From Rhodanobacter sp. A1T4 (GTDB taxonomy: Bacteria; Pseudomonadota; Gammaproteobacteria; Xanthomonadales; Rhodanobacteraceae): 64,000 nucleotides of DNA. Position numbers and translations under genes: made by a program. Below are positions 1-9,303 of the stretch, piece after piece. The stretch's first letter is position 1. Every line of letters begins with the position of its first letter. The notes below the pieces were generated by a model. It saw only the letters and a program-made list of their open reading frames with translations. It was not told the DNA's origin and did no database searches. The stretch spans positions 248,001-312,000 of the forward strand of contig NZ_JACHCP010000003.1 of NCBI RefSeq assembly GCF_014207185.1, written 5' to 3'.

Positions 1-40
1 GGTCGGGATAGCTTTAGCACGTGGCCCGAAGGGGGCGAGA

Positions 41-1456
41 ATGCTTTCCAACCAATGCATTTCTCGTCATAACTCAGATCCTGATGGCCTCGTTGCCGTG
101 CCGTTGCACAATACGAGGAACCTGATGTTTTCAGTCTTGACCAACGAGGCACTCGATCGGCTGCACGCCTTTATCAACACTCATTCGGAGCGGCGATGGG
201 AGGTGGACGAGCACTGCCGATATATCGACGTATCACAAGGTTTGCTTAACTTGTTTGGTCGCGAGCGCAGCGAAGTATTGGGCAGGCCGGTATACGACTT
301 CATGACATTGAACGAAGCGGATCGCATTTCGCGCATCTTCGCAAGCAAGCCCATCCTCCCTTACTCGGAAGCTATCTCACATCATCTTCGACCAGATGGT
401 CGGACGATTGTGATCGAATCCTGCGCTGTGCCGTTGAAAAGCGAAGATGGTGCCTTGAAGGGGTATCGAGGTATCGCACACGAGGTCGCCCATTTAGACC
501 TACTACACAGCGACAGCGCATATCGGATGAAAGCAATCTACGACACCGTATCCGTTGCACTTTGCCTTCTCAGCCGAGACGGACGATACCTCTCCGCGAA
601 CGCAGCCTATGCCGCAATCCACGAGCTATTACCCGATGCATTGGTCGGCCGCAAGGCCAGTGAATTGCTGCCAGGCGCTGGTGAAATGGTACGTAGCGAC
701 CTTCTGTTGATGGATGCTGGTCAAGAGGTGCCGGACCACGAAATCGAATGCCGTGGACGGATCTATCTAGTTTCGGTGAGCCCACTGCAGAATCTAGAGG
801 GGCAGGTGGCTGGCATTACGATGGCGTTGATGGATATCACCGAGCGTAAACGTGCGGAGCGCAAGTTAGCAGAAACAAATCAGCAGCTTCTGCACTACGC
901 AAGCCACGATTACCTGACTGGTTTGGCTAACCGGCGCCACGTAGACGAGACGCTCGCGAAAGAAGTTCGACGTGCGATGCGCGAACGGAGACCGCTTTCG
1001 CTATTGATGGCGGATGCCGATTTCTTCAAACGATATAACGATCACTACGGCCATTTGCTAGGTGATCAGTGCCTGCATATGGTGGCGTCTCATCTCAAAG
1101 ACGCCATGAATCGGCCCAGCGATTTGATCGGTCGGTACGGTGGCGAAGAGTTTATTGCCATCATGCCTGCCACCGATAAGGTCGGGGCACTGAAGATCGC
1201 CGAGGATGTCTTGCGCACGATCAGCGATTTGAACATGCCACATGTCGAGAGTGATTACGGCATAGTAACGTTGAGCATTGGCGTGGCGACTCTCGAACCT
1301 ACTTCGCAGCTATTGACAGCTGAAGCCAATGTGCAGGTACTTCTAAGTGCTGCAGATCGAGCCCTTTATGAAGCCAAGGCTGCTGGCCGAAATACCATAT
1401 CGATCGATTCGTCCCTTCAGAAGCTTTCTGGGGGATTGCTGAATCGTACGCGTTGA
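41..1456 (+). CDS. PAS-PAS-GGDEF diguanylate cyclase
   Basis: Predicted to make cyclic di-GMP from two GTP in response to a signal sensed by its PAS domains. The 471-residue protein has two PAS-like segments (about residues 50-150 and 155-275, the second ending in the usual DITERKRAE linker) and a GGDEF domain (about 290-455). The active-site loop is GGEEF at 367-371, a catalytically competent variant. An inhibitory I-site RxxD (RPSD, 358-361) lies five residues before it, so product inhibition is expected. No membrane segment is evident, so it is probably cytosolic. A GGCGAG sequence lies just before the chosen ATG. The input signal cannot be read from the sequence. Confidence 0.9.
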   Translation: MLSNQCISRHNSDPDGLVAVPLHNTRNLMFSVLTNEALDRLHAFINTHSERRWEVDEHCRYIDVSQGLLNLFGRERSEVLGRPVYDFMTLNEADRISRIFASKPILPYSEAISHHLRPDGRTIVIESCAVPLKSEDGALKGYRGIAHEVAHLDLLHSDSAYRMKAIYDTVSVALCLLSRDGRYLSANAAYAAIHELLPDALVGRKASELLPGAGEMVRSDLLLMDAGQEVPDHEIECRGRIYLVSVSPLQNLEGQVAGITMALMDITERKRAERKLAETNQQLLHYASHDYLTGLANRRHVDETLAKEVRRAMRERRPLSLLMADADFFKRYNDHYGHLLGDQCLHMVASHLKDAMNRPSDLIGRYGGEEFIAIMPATDKVGALKIAEDVLRTISDLNMPHVESDYGIVTLSIGVATLEPTSQLLTAEANVQVLLSAADRALYEAKAAGRNTISIDSSLQKLSGGLLNRTR

Positions 1457-2057
1457 GGAGGTATGGCGAAATGTTGCTCTTCTTAAAGTGCACAAGACAT
1501 GATTGAACATCCGCACCACATTCAGTCCGTATCACATTCAATTGGATTGGATTGTTGATCGATCACAGCGATGAGATATATCACCAGTGTAGCCATGTGT
1601 TTACGTGCAAAGCAGGTCGCATGCTGCATAAGCAAAACATGTTTGCTATCGCATTGGCGGTTTTTTTAGGAATTGTCTGATGCCACTCACGATACGGCGT
1701 AGGCACTATTATTTCCACAGCGCGACATTTGCTGATCGGTTCTGATAAAAATCAGGCTGACTTGGTTTATGTGTCCGTTGAACACTTTTCCACAAACTCA
1801 AGGATTGGTTTGGGTCAACGAATCTACGTTGACGACAGGTATGAACCGGCCCCCTGTGCTCATGCTTGTCGGAAATTTGCAAGAAACTGAAGGGTTTTAG
1901 CGCCAGCGGATGAGATGCATAGTGAAGTATTTATGCGATGCGCGTGCTGTCGCCACACAGAGCTGACTACGAAAAGTGAAACCGCCCTGGTTTATAGTCA
2001 GGGTGTTTGTGTCTGGCCCGTAGACCCATCCATTTGTAATATCTTGGAGTAGTTTAA
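1457..2057. other. gene-free stretch between dgc and glsB-like gene
   Basis: About 600 bases hold no open frame with coding character on either strand. The sequence is AT-richer than its flanks, and the last 100 bases probably contain the promoter of the small membrane protein gene downstream. No RNA gene or clear terminator was recognised. Confidence 0.5.
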
Positions 2058-2318
2058 ATGGCATCGCATGGCATCTTTGCTTGGTTGATTATCGGCGCGC
2101 TGGCTGGTTGGCTGGCTGGCAAGCTCGTCAAAGGCAGTGGCTTCGGATTGCTCGTCGATATTCTCCTCGGCATTGTCGGTGCATTCATCGGTGGTTGGTT
2201 GACGGCTGCGCTTGGCATCGGTTTTAGCGGCGGTTTGCTTGCGTCAATCATCATGGCTACTTTCGGTGCAATAATTCTTCTGTTTGCTGTAAGGTTATTC
2301 AAGGCACAACGATTGTAG
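2058..2318 (+). CDS. GlsB/YeaQ/YmgE family small membrane protein
   Basis: This 86-residue, very hydrophobic and glycine-rich protein has three predicted membrane segments and the family pattern IIGALAGWLAGKLVKG near the N-terminus, followed by LLVDILLGIVGAFIGG. It belongs to the transglycosylase-associated (GlsB/YeaQ/YmgE) family, which is linked to general or envelope stress and has no proven biochemical activity. Its length is normal for the family (80-90 residues). A GGAG sequence sits 10 bases before the ATG. It stands alone, with no operon partner. Confidence 0.9.
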   Translation: MASHGIFAWLIIGALAGWLAGKLVKGSGFGLLVDILLGIVGAFIGGWLTAALGIGFSGGLLASIIMATFGAIILLFAVRLFKAQRL

Positions 2319-2468
2319 GTTGCGTCAACAACCGGATATAGACTCCTAACGCGTCTTTAGATGCTGGGGACTAAAGAAGCGGCTCAAGTTCAGTTTTGAA
2401 GTGTCTGGAATTCCGATCAACGATTGTGGGATCGGACTCTAATCACGCCTTAAAAGGTAAGGACGAAA

Positions 2469-2639
2469 CTAGAGCCCAATGCTCACCGTGGCGGCTTTGC
2501 CAGCTAGATATGCCGCGTAGCGGGGGGCGTCAATCCACCGAGTGCCCTCTTTGGTCTTCATGCGATTGATTTTAGGTTGAAGCCTCTTTTGCAGCATGCC
2601 GATTCGTGGGCAAGACTCCGAAAGGGCAATGACTGCCAT
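2469..2639 (-). CDS. small hypothetical ORF beside the integrase
   Basis: A 56-codon frame runs on the minus strand just downstream of the integrase gene and in the same direction. Its C-terminal half (KTKEGTRWIDAPRYAAYLAG) looks protein-like, with a basic and aromatic composition, but I do not recognise a family. No clear ribosome binding site was seen. It may be a remnant of a phage or island regulator that travelled with the integrase. It could equally be a chance frame. Confidence 0.3.
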   Translation of the reverse strand: MAVIALSESCPRIGMLQKRLQPKINRMKTKEGTRWIDAPRYAAYLAGKAATVSIGL

Positions 2640-2725
2640 CTACTTAGCGAGCGCTGGGTTTAGACCAATTGCTGGACGAATGAACGCCCCAATCCGCTGC
2701 AAGCTAGCGGACGGGGTGCGCAAGA

Positions 2726-3934
2726 CTATGCCGCCGAACGACAATAGCGCGCCCAGTCCTTCATCAACTTGGCACGCCGAATTAGTAGATCACCGCGTTG
2801 ATATGCAGCTTCCGACTTGTCCTTGAGCCGGTGCGCCATCGCTGCCTCGATCACTTCACGCGGGTGCTTCGTGGTTTCCACGGCCCAGTCGCGGAACGTC
2901 GATCGAAAACCATGCGCCGTGATCTGAGGGTGCAATTCTTTCAGCAGATTCATCGCTGCGGCAGTCGTCAGAGGGCGATCCTTCACGCCCGGAAACACGT
3001 GGCCAGCGATGTGCAACTGCTTTCCCTTCGGTGTGATGGGAATAAGCGATTGCAGCAGCGCCAGTACGGTCGGTGACAGAGGTATGCGATGCTCTTTACC
3101 GGCTTTCATGCGATCGGCTGGAATGATCCACATCGCCGCGGGTACGTCGAATTCATCCCACTGCGCGCCAGCAGCTTCACCTGGCCGTGTCGCGGTGAGT
3201 ATCTGCAGTTCAAGCGCACGTGCAGATAGACCTTGGCGTAGGCGCAGCTTCGTCATGAACTCCGGCATATCGGCGTAGGGCAGTGCAGCACGGTGTTCCA
3301 CCTTCTGAACCTTGCTGCGTTTGGGCAAGAGTTGATCGAGATGATTGCGCCACGCCGCGAGATTATCGCCAGTGCGGAACTTGCGGACCGTGGCCCAAGC
3401 CAGTACCGACTCAATGCGACCGCGTACGCGGCTCGCGGTTTCAGTCTTCGCTTTCCAGATCGGTTCCAGGCACTTCATCACCAGGACGGTATCGATCGTG
3501 GCGACGTCCAGCGGCCACAGCAGTGTGCAGTAAGTCCGCAGGGTGGCATCCCACTGGCCAGCGTGTTTGGCATTCTTCCATCCGCTGCGATGCGCCTCTA
3601 TGTACTTCTCGCAGCATTGGCCAAACGTCATTACACGCGCGTCAGAAAGCCGCTTCTTCTGCTGCGCAGCGTTTCGTTGCTCTATAGGATCGATTCCGTC
3701 AGCTAGCAGCTTTCGGCAATTAGTCGCACGGTCGCGTGCATCACGTAGCCCGAAGGTGTTGAAGCTCCCCAAGCCCATTTCTCTGGTACGACCGTTGGCC
3801 TGGTAGCGAAACACCCATGACTTGGAGAGAGAAGGGGACACTTGTAGGTACAGGCCGCCACCATCGCCCAGATAGCCAGGACTTTTGACCTTGCGGACCT
3901 TCAGGTCGGACAATTTTTCAAATGCGCGCGCCAT
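2726..3934 (-). CDS. tyrosine-type site-specific integrase, P4 family
   Basis: The 402-residue protein catalyses integration or excision of a genomic island or prophage. It has an N-terminal DUF4102 arm-binding domain (DGGGLYLQVSPSLSKSWVFRY, about 20-45), a central SAM-like core-binding domain (about 100-205), and a C-terminal catalytic domain. Catalytic residues visible are R250 (TATRPGEA), H341 and R344 (HGFR), H368 and nucleophile Y378 (EAAYQRG). Length and motifs are complete, so it is probably active. P4-type integrases usually sit at one end of an element, next to the attachment site, often a tRNA gene. No tRNA is visible here. The gene upstream encodes an unusual aspartic protease that may belong to the same island. 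Confidence 0.93.
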   Translation of the reverse strand: MARAFEKLSDLKVRKVKSPGYLGDGGGLYLQVSPSLSKSWVFRYQANGRTREMGLGSFNTFGLRDARDRATNCRKLLADGIDPIEQRNAAQQKKRLSDARVMTFGQCCEKYIEAHRSGWKNAKHAGQWDATLRTYCTLLWPLDVATIDTVLVMKCLEPIWKAKTETASRVRGRIESVLAWATVRKFRTGDNLAAWRNHLDQLLPKRSKVQKVEHRAALPYADMPEFMTKLRLRQGLSARALELQILTATRPGEAAGAQWDEFDVPAAMWIIPADRMKAGKEHRIPLSPTVLALLQSLIPITPKGKQLHIAGHVFPGVKDRPLTTAAAMNLLKELHPQITAHGFRSTFRDWAVETTKHPREVIEAAMAHRLKDKSEAAYQRGDLLIRRAKLMKDWARYCRSAA

Positions 3935-3987
3935 AAGCTACCCATGGTTTTACCCATGATAATACGCTGGATTTGATTGGTCGGATA

Positions 3988-4078
3988 TGGACAGTTTTGG
4001 ACAGTTATGCGCTACAGATGGCGTTGTTAAGCCATTTATTAAGACTTGATTGGACACGTCTGGACCATAGGTGGACAG
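3988..4078. repeat. TGGACAG direct repeats, putative integrase arm sites
   Basis: The heptamer TGGACAG occurs at 3988, 3998 and 4072, with near matches TGGACAC at 4051 and TGGACCA at 4061. Another exact copy lies at 4192. Two pairs are spaced by exactly 10 bases, one helical turn, as expected for a protein binding one face of DNA. They lie 55-150 bases upstream of the integrase start. Arm-type binding sites or an autoregulatory operator are reasonable readings, but this is inference. Confidence 0.4.
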
Positions 4079-4092
4079 ACACTCTATCCGCC

Positions 4093-4133
4093 AGAAAAGC
4101 AAAACGCCCCCAAGTGGGGCGTTTTGCTTTTCT
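4093..4133. terminator. perfect 18-bp hairpin, likely bidirectional terminator
   Basis: The arm AGAAAAGCAAAACGCCCC (4093-4110) is followed by a five-base loop and its exact reverse complement (4116-4133). The GC core next to the loop is flanked by A-rich and T-rich arms, so a U-rich tail forms in either direction. Neither flank has a gene ending next to it, so it may once have served a gene now lost. The same AAAACGCCCC core recurs in two other terminators in this window. Confidence 0.75.
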
Positions 4134-4543
4134 GATGGTGATGACGGGGTGAGAAACCACCCGGGTTCGACAAATTCGTCTGGAACGAATTTGGACAGCC
4201 GCAGGCTGGCCCCGTAGCGCGTAGCGCGAAGGGGTGAGGCTCATGGATGAGCCGAACAATCCCGCACGCCTCATTGATGCGTCGATGAATTAAGTGACTC
4301 TGACCCGCTTAGTTGGCAAGCCACTATTTCCTGAAATGCAAATAAATTTCGCCAGCGCAGTGATCTGTATTGGCCTCGAAGTTCGCTTAAGCATATGGGG
4401 AGTGCAAGTCGCGAACTATTTTCTCGTGCAAGCCAGCACTTCCCATTTATCAATGTTAGATCAGTCGCACGGAGTCATTGGTCAGTTACTTCCAGTTCGC
4501 TTTGGATCTCGAACTTTCTTGATTTGCAACTACGAGGTGTCCC

Positions 4544-6769
4544 ATGAATGCGATCAAACTTTCAGATTTCCGAACCAATTCAGGTCCGGCGCTCGCTCTT
4601 TACGGAAGCATTGGTTCGGCGACCTCCGCTGGTGATCCCGAGGACAGCTCTCTTTGCTTGGCCTGGAAAGGGCTAACGTCGTCGAAGCTTTATTACTCAG
4701 TGCTGCCATGGACAACTGAGAACCATTTCTCGAAGGCCGACATAGCGTCAAGGCCCGCGCTGTGTTCAACACCAAACGATATAGGACAGGTTTGGGCATG
4801 GAAGAATGCCACTGGTATTGGTATGTCCTGGAGCGCGAATGGCGTGACGGGTATACAGAGCGTGCCCAATCATGCGCATACCGTCGGTTCGCCAGTAACG
4901 TTGATGGTCGGCGAGGCGATCGATCCTGATTCGGGCAGCACCAACTACAACGTCTTTACACTGTTCTGGCAGGGCGATGCCAAATCGGGCGGGAACGGCA
5001 CCAGTCATGAGTTGTGGTTTATGTCTTACGCAGATGCACCAGGTTGGAATAGCCCCACGCGCATTCCCGGAGCATCGCCAGCGACTTCGCCGGCCGCATG
5101 CCTTGGGCCGTCTTCGTTTAACGTCTATGGAACGACACTGGCGTGGGCAGATCGCAATGGGCAGATCTGGATTTGTAGCGGCGACTCATCTGGAAATGCT
5201 GACGCGCCATGGTCCACACCGATCCCAGGTCCGGTTTCATGTACCTACGACGGTCCGGCGATTTGCTACTTCAAAGGAAGTCTCATTGTTGCCTGGATAG
5301 CAGCCGGTATGAGCCAGATCATGTATTCAGTGCAAAGCTTTACGCAGGATGGTGAACTGACCTGGTCTGACCCTGCGGTGCTGGTCAATGCAATCAGCCA
5401 TGACACGCCGGCACTCTCAGAACACAAAGGCAAGCTGTACGTTGCATGGGCGGACGCCGGCGATAGTTCCATATCCTACGAAACCTTCGGTTCGCTCTCG
5501 GATCTTCCGCAGCCAACGACCAACCGAGCTGGCGTACCGATGTTGATTTCCAACACTGTCGTCGGCCATGCCTACACTGGTACGTTGTTGATCGGCGCGC
5601 AGGCCGATCCGGTCAACTGCATCATCGACACCGGCAGCAGCTCACTCGCAGCGCTGAAATCAAAATACAACGCTTCCGCTGATGAACTGCTCATACCGAC
5701 CGCACTTTGCCAATACGACGCGTACGGGCCGAATGGCGAAACAGGTTATTGGTTCGGGCCGGTAGTAGAAACGCTGGTGGGATTTTCGGCAGTGCCGGGT
5801 GTTGCGGCACCGCTTCCGGTTGCTGGCATCAACGTTAGCGTCGCCATCGCCGATGACAGCACCGCTACCCATCCAGTCTTCGCCGGCGCCGACGGCATTC
5901 TAGGGCTGGCGTATCCCAGCCTAAATGTTGCATACGATCTGACTGTTTACCTCACCAAAGAGGGCAAGCCACCGGTAACTTATCCTTGGCCCATCTCCAG
6001 CTCGCAGGCACCGACGACGCTTAGCGCCTTCGACTCGTTTATCAGTGCCGCCGCCGCAGCCCAACTGCCGGTACCACCTTGTTTGACGGAACTTTCGCAG
6101 GATGGACTCTTGCCGAACAAATTTGCGCTTTACGTTTATCGTGCGCTTGAGAACCTACGGACGTCCACGCCGGCCACCGACGCCAGCAACTACGGCACGC
6201 TTGTGCTTGGAGGCGGGGAAGACTTTTTCGTAAACGAGGTTGGGCCATTTCAAACCGCACAAGTCGTACAGGATAGCTTTTACTTCGTTAACTTGCTTTC
6301 CGTCCAGGTAGGTAACAATCCGCCGATTCCCTTTCCGCTGTTTTCGAGCGAAAACAATCAGACGTCTACCGCACTGATCGATAGCGGAACATCGGGGATC
6401 GTTTTACCGGCGACGGTCTTTACTGAGGTCCTCAACCAACTGCAGGCCGAAGTACCTAACTACTCCGAAATCGTCAGTCCGATGCTGCAGGCATACAATA
6501 AATACCTAGATTTCTCGCAGTGGCCGCCGCTCACTTTTGTCTTGGCTGCATCGGACGGTAGTCAGATTTCGTTGAACTGTTATCCGCCCCAGTATTGGCA
6601 GACCGATGCCGAACCCCAGGGCGTCGCCCAATGCATGTTGCAACCGGTACCCGGAGACAACCAGCCGGCGATTCTTGGTCTTGCGTTCCTGACCGGCTAC
6701 TACACGATTTTTGATCGATCGATCAGTGGATTTGGCGTGGTCAAGTTTGCGCAGAAGCCGTTGATGTAG
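4544..6769 (+). CDS. pepsin-like (A1) aspartic protease with N-terminal propeller-like domain
   Basis: The 741-residue protein joins two parts. Residues 1 to about 320 contain repeated segments of the type 'LYVAWADAGDSSISYE' and 'LTWSDPAVL', resembling sialidase-like or fucose-lectin-like beta-propeller blades. Residues about 330-741 form a pepsin-type bilobed aspartic protease with both catalytic motifs: D362 in IIDTGSSSLAAL and D613 in LIDSGTSGIVLP. A late hydrophobic motif (PAILGLAFLTGYYTIFD) also fits pepsin folds. No signal peptide is visible, so any export would need another route. The start is set by GAGGTG eight bases upstream. A1 proteases are common in eukaryotes and sporadic in bacteria. 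The integrase nearby suggests acquisition. The fusion is seen in the sequence, while substrate and role are unknown. Confidence 0.85.
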   Translation: MNAIKLSDFRTNSGPALALYGSIGSATSAGDPEDSSLCLAWKGLTSSKLYYSVLPWTTENHFSKADIASRPALCSTPNDIGQVWAWKNATGIGMSWSANGVTGIQSVPNHAHTVGSPVTLMVGEAIDPDSGSTNYNVFTLFWQGDAKSGGNGTSHELWFMSYADAPGWNSPTRIPGASPATSPAACLGPSSFNVYGTTLAWADRNGQIWICSGDSSGNADAPWSTPIPGPVSCTYDGPAICYFKGSLIVAWIAAGMSQIMYSVQSFTQDGELTWSDPAVLVNAISHDTPALSEHKGKLYVAWADAGDSSISYETFGSLSDLPQPTTNRAGVPMLISNTVVGHAYTGTLLIGAQADPVNCIIDTGSSSLAALKSKYNASADELLIPTALCQYDAYGPNGETGYWFGPVVETLVGFSAVPGVAAPLPVAGINVSVAIADDSTATHPVFAGADGILGLAYPSLNVAYDLTVYLTKEGKPPVTYPWPISSSQAPTTLSAFDSFISAAAAAQLPVPPCLTELSQDGLLPNKFALYVYRALENLRTSTPATDASNYGTLVLGGGEDFFVNEVGPFQTAQVVQDSFYFVNLLSVQVGNNPPIPFPLFSSENNQTSTALIDSGTSGIVLPATVFTEVLNQLQAEVPNYSEIVSPMLQAYNKYLDFSQWPPLTFVLAASDGSQISLNCYPPQYWQTDAEPQGVAQCMLQPVPGDNQPAILGLAFLTGYYTIFDRSISGFGVVKFAQKPLM

Positions 6770-6929
6770 GGTCTGCATGTGCTGGGAGAGGGCATTTGTA
6801 TTTGCCACCTGATTTAGGCGCTGAGCGAAAGTGGCTATCGGATTGATCCGATAGAGAGCTGAAGCATCGAGCCACAGAAAACCATGACGTTGGAAATGAA
6901 GCTCGCCTCACTTCTGCTAAGATGCCGCT

Positions 6930-7152
6930 GCCTAAGGTGACTGCCGGCATGGGGCCGGCAGTTGAAACGTGAATCCGGTGCGATGCATTTGGCTTGCCAC
7001 TGCGTCTATTCCGGGGCTGCCCCCGCAACGGTAAGTGAGTTGTGACCCGCAAGGGTCGCCGGATCAACATTAGCCACTGTGTGTCATGCATGGGAAGGCG
7101 TTGATCCAGAAGACGCAAAGTCTTCGACCACGAGCCCGGAGACCGGCCTTGA
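6930..7152 (+). promoter_or_regulatory. cobalamin (AdoCbl) riboswitch
   Basis: The leader of btuB contains the conserved cobalamin riboswitch elements in order: a 5' stem with CCGGTGCGATGC (about 6975), the CTGCCCCCGCAACGGTAA segment (7018-7035), the GCCACTG ... GGGAAGGC B12-box region (7073-7099), and a closing GCCCGGAGACCGGCC (7134-7148). Binding of adenosylcobalamin is known to repress such transcripts at transcription termination or translation. About 150 bases separate it from the btuB start, leaving room for the expression platform. It should control btuB and the overlapped cobalamin genes downstream. Confidence 0.95.
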
Positions 7153-7305
7153 GCGTGAACTCCGGTTTGCTCGCGGTGGGGCGAGGCTTGGGAGCGCCGG
7201 GTGCGGTTCACGCGCTCGTCGTGCTTTTCATGTCCCTAATCCTTTCGCAGTCGCCGGCATATTTATCTTTGCCGTACGGGGCCGTGCGGCTGGGGAACCT
7301 CCAAA

Positions 7306-9225
7306 ATGAAACACCACACGACGCTGAATCGCCGCGCGCTCGCGGCCGCCCTGTTACTGGCTCTATCTGTAGCGCCTACCGCTTTTGCACAAACCGTCAC
7401 GCAGCCCGACACCTTGTCGACCGTAGTCGTCACCGCGACGCGTACGCCTGAGACCGTGGACGATACGCTGTCGTCGGTTACCGTCATTACGCACGATGAC
7501 ATCGAGCGCCTGCAACCGACTTCACTGGCGGATTTGCTCACCGGTCTGCCCGGTGTGTCGATCGCCCAGACGGGTGGCATCGGCCAGCCGATTTCGCTGT
7601 TCCTGCGCGGCACCAATTCCGGCCAAACCTTGGTGCTGATTGACGGCGTGCGCATCGGCAGCGTGTCGCTGGGCACGCCGGCGTTGGAGCAGATTCCGGT
7701 GAATGCGATCGATCACATCGAGATCGTGCGCGGTCCGCGATCGAGCCTGTACGGTTCGGATGCGATAGGCGGCGTGATCCAGATCTTCACCCGCCACGGC
7801 TCGGACAGCGGCAACATCGAGCCGTCGGTAAGCGTGACTACCGGTAGTCACGGCTTCATCAATAGTCAGGCGGGCGTATCGGGCGGAGATGGCCACTACT
7901 GGTTCAACGCCAGCCTCGGTGGCGAATACACCAGTGGCATTCCGTCCTGCCGCCTGGGAGCTGCAGAACTGGGCGTGGCTTGTTTCACGGATGACCCGCA
8001 CAACGATCCGTACCGCAACTACAACGGTCTGGCCAACTTCGGCTACCGCTGGGACAACGGCACCGAGCTGGCCTTCAACTGGCTGCGCAGCAAGAGCGAC
8101 AATTTTTACGCGGGCAGCCCGTTCGGCGGCAACAACAACGAGGAAGAGCAGTACGCCACCGGCGCACGCCTGAGCTTCACTCCAGTGGATATCTGGAAGG
8201 TCACGCTGAGCGCCGGGCAGAATCGCGATGACTCTGCCACTTTCTATCAGGGCGATTATTTCGGCCAGTACTACCCGCGTGCTCCGACGGGTTATTTTGA
8301 CTCGCGCCAGAACCAGGCGTCGTGGCAGAACGACATCACCCTGGCTCCCGGTCAGCTGCTCAGTGTGGGAGTGGACTACCTGCAGCAGCACATCGACAGC
8401 GACACCGATTTCATCGTCGATACGCGCGGCGATACCGGCACCTTCGCGCAGTATCAGGGCACCTTCGGCCAGAACGAAGTGCAGGTATCCGGACGCCACG
8501 ACAATGACGACGAATACGGTTCCCACAACACCGGCGCAGTGGCCTGGGGTTATCACTTCGATCACGGTCTCGTGCTGTCGGCCAGCTACGGCAGTGCCTT
8601 CCACGCGCCGACTTTCGACGACCTGTACTACCCACCTTTCGACGGCACCCCCACCGCCAACCCGAACCTGAAGCCGGAAAGCTCGCACTCGGCCGAACTC
8701 GGCCTTACGCAGCAACTCGACAGCTGGCACTGGGGTCTGAATGTCTATCAGACCCGCATCACCGACCTGATCACGCTTGACAGTAACTTCGTGCCACAGA
8801 ACATCAGCAGCGCGCAGATCCGTGGCGTGGAAGGCCAGTTCGGTTTCACGTTGAACGACTGGCGCGTGCAGACCGACTTGACCTGGCTGCAACCGAAGGA
8901 CAATAGCGACGATGCGAACAACGGCAACTGGCTGCCGCGCCGTGCGGGTCAGACCGCTCGCGTGGACGTGGACCGCAAGTTCGGCCAGTTCAACGTCGGC
9001 GCCACCTTCTTCGCGGCGGGCAAGCGCTACGATGATGCAGCCAATCAGATCCGCCTCGGCGGCTACGCTACCACCGCTCTTCGCGCCAGCTATACCTTCG
9101 CGCCCAGCTGGCAGGTGGAGGCGAAACTCGACAACGTGTTCGACCACAACTACGAGACGGCGTATTACTACAACCAGCTCGGTCGCACTTGGTACCTGAC
9201 GCTGCGTTACCAGCCGGGACTGTAA
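7306..9225 (+). CDS. btuB: TonB-dependent vitamin B12 outer-membrane receptor BtuB
   Basis: Takes corrinoids across the outer membrane using TonB energy. The 639-residue protein begins with a signal peptide (ALAAALLLALSVAPTAFAQ), followed by a TonB-box-like stretch (DTLSTVVVTATRT, about 36-47), a plug domain (SVTVITHDDIERLQPTSLADLL, then IEIVRGPRSSLYGSDAIGG), and a 22-strand barrel ending in aromatic WYLTLRYQPGL. Length matches E. coli BtuB (about 600 residues). The cobalamin riboswitch upstream and the cobalamin genes downstream support vitamin B12 as the substrate over other siderophore-like ligands. Confidence 0.93.
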   Translation: MKHHTTLNRRALAAALLLALSVAPTAFAQTVTQPDTLSTVVVTATRTPETVDDTLSSVTVITHDDIERLQPTSLADLLTGLPGVSIAQTGGIGQPISLFLRGTNSGQTLVLIDGVRIGSVSLGTPALEQIPVNAIDHIEIVRGPRSSLYGSDAIGGVIQIFTRHGSDSGNIEPSVSVTTGSHGFINSQAGVSGGDGHYWFNASLGGEYTSGIPSCRLGAAELGVACFTDDPHNDPYRNYNGLANFGYRWDNGTELAFNWLRSKSDNFYAGSPFGGNNNEEEQYATGARLSFTPVDIWKVTLSAGQNRDDSATFYQGDYFGQYYPRAPTGYFDSRQNQASWQNDITLAPGQLLSVGVDYLQQHIDSDTDFIVDTRGDTGTFAQYQGTFGQNEVQVSGRHDNDDEYGSHNTGAVAWGYHFDHGLVLSASYGSAFHAPTFDDLYYPPFDGTPTANPNLKPESSHSAELGLTQQLDSWHWGLNVYQTRITDLITLDSNFVPQNISSAQIRGVEGQFGFTLNDWRVQTDLTWLQPKDNSDDANNGNWLPRRAGQTARVDVDRKFGQFNVGATFFAAGKRYDDAANQIRLGGYATTALRASYTFAPSWQVEAKLDNVFDHNYETAYYYNQLGRTWYLTLRYQPGL

Positions 9226-9233
9226 TGTTCGGA

Positions 9234-9263
9234 GTGATGGACTGGCGCCTGCCAGTCCATCAC
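9234..9263 (+). terminator. 12-bp perfect hairpin between btuB and btuM
   Basis: GTGATGGACTGG (9234-9245), a six-base loop, and the exact reverse complement (9252-9263) form a strong stem directly after the btuB stop. No T-run follows, so it is a poor intrinsic terminator. It may protect the upstream mRNA end or partly reduce readthrough, giving more btuB than biosynthetic transcript. That role is inference. Confidence 0.55.
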
Positions 9264-9303
9264 CGACGTGTAACGCAAACATGACCGCTTGAGGAGTCGC
9301 GCG

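Larger units (their letters stand above)
3935..4543. other. gene-free stretch upstream of integrase, with repeats
   Basis: About 600 bases separate the integrase start from the divergent aspartic protease gene. They hold a set of TGGACAG repeats near the integrase, a long perfect hairpin (listed separately), and AT-rich sequence before 4544 that probably includes the protease promoter. Open frames here show no coding character. This is the most likely place for an attachment site or integrase arm sites. Confidence 0.5.

Noticed and set aside
4155..4210. Possible tRNA fragment (GGGTTCGACAAATTCG) near the integrase
   Set aside because: No acceptor stem or anticodon arm could be fitted around it.
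7522..9282. Long minus-strand open frame of 586 codons
   Set aside because: It lies wholly opposite btuB, has low-complexity composition typical of an antisense frame in GC-rich DNA, and has no family features.
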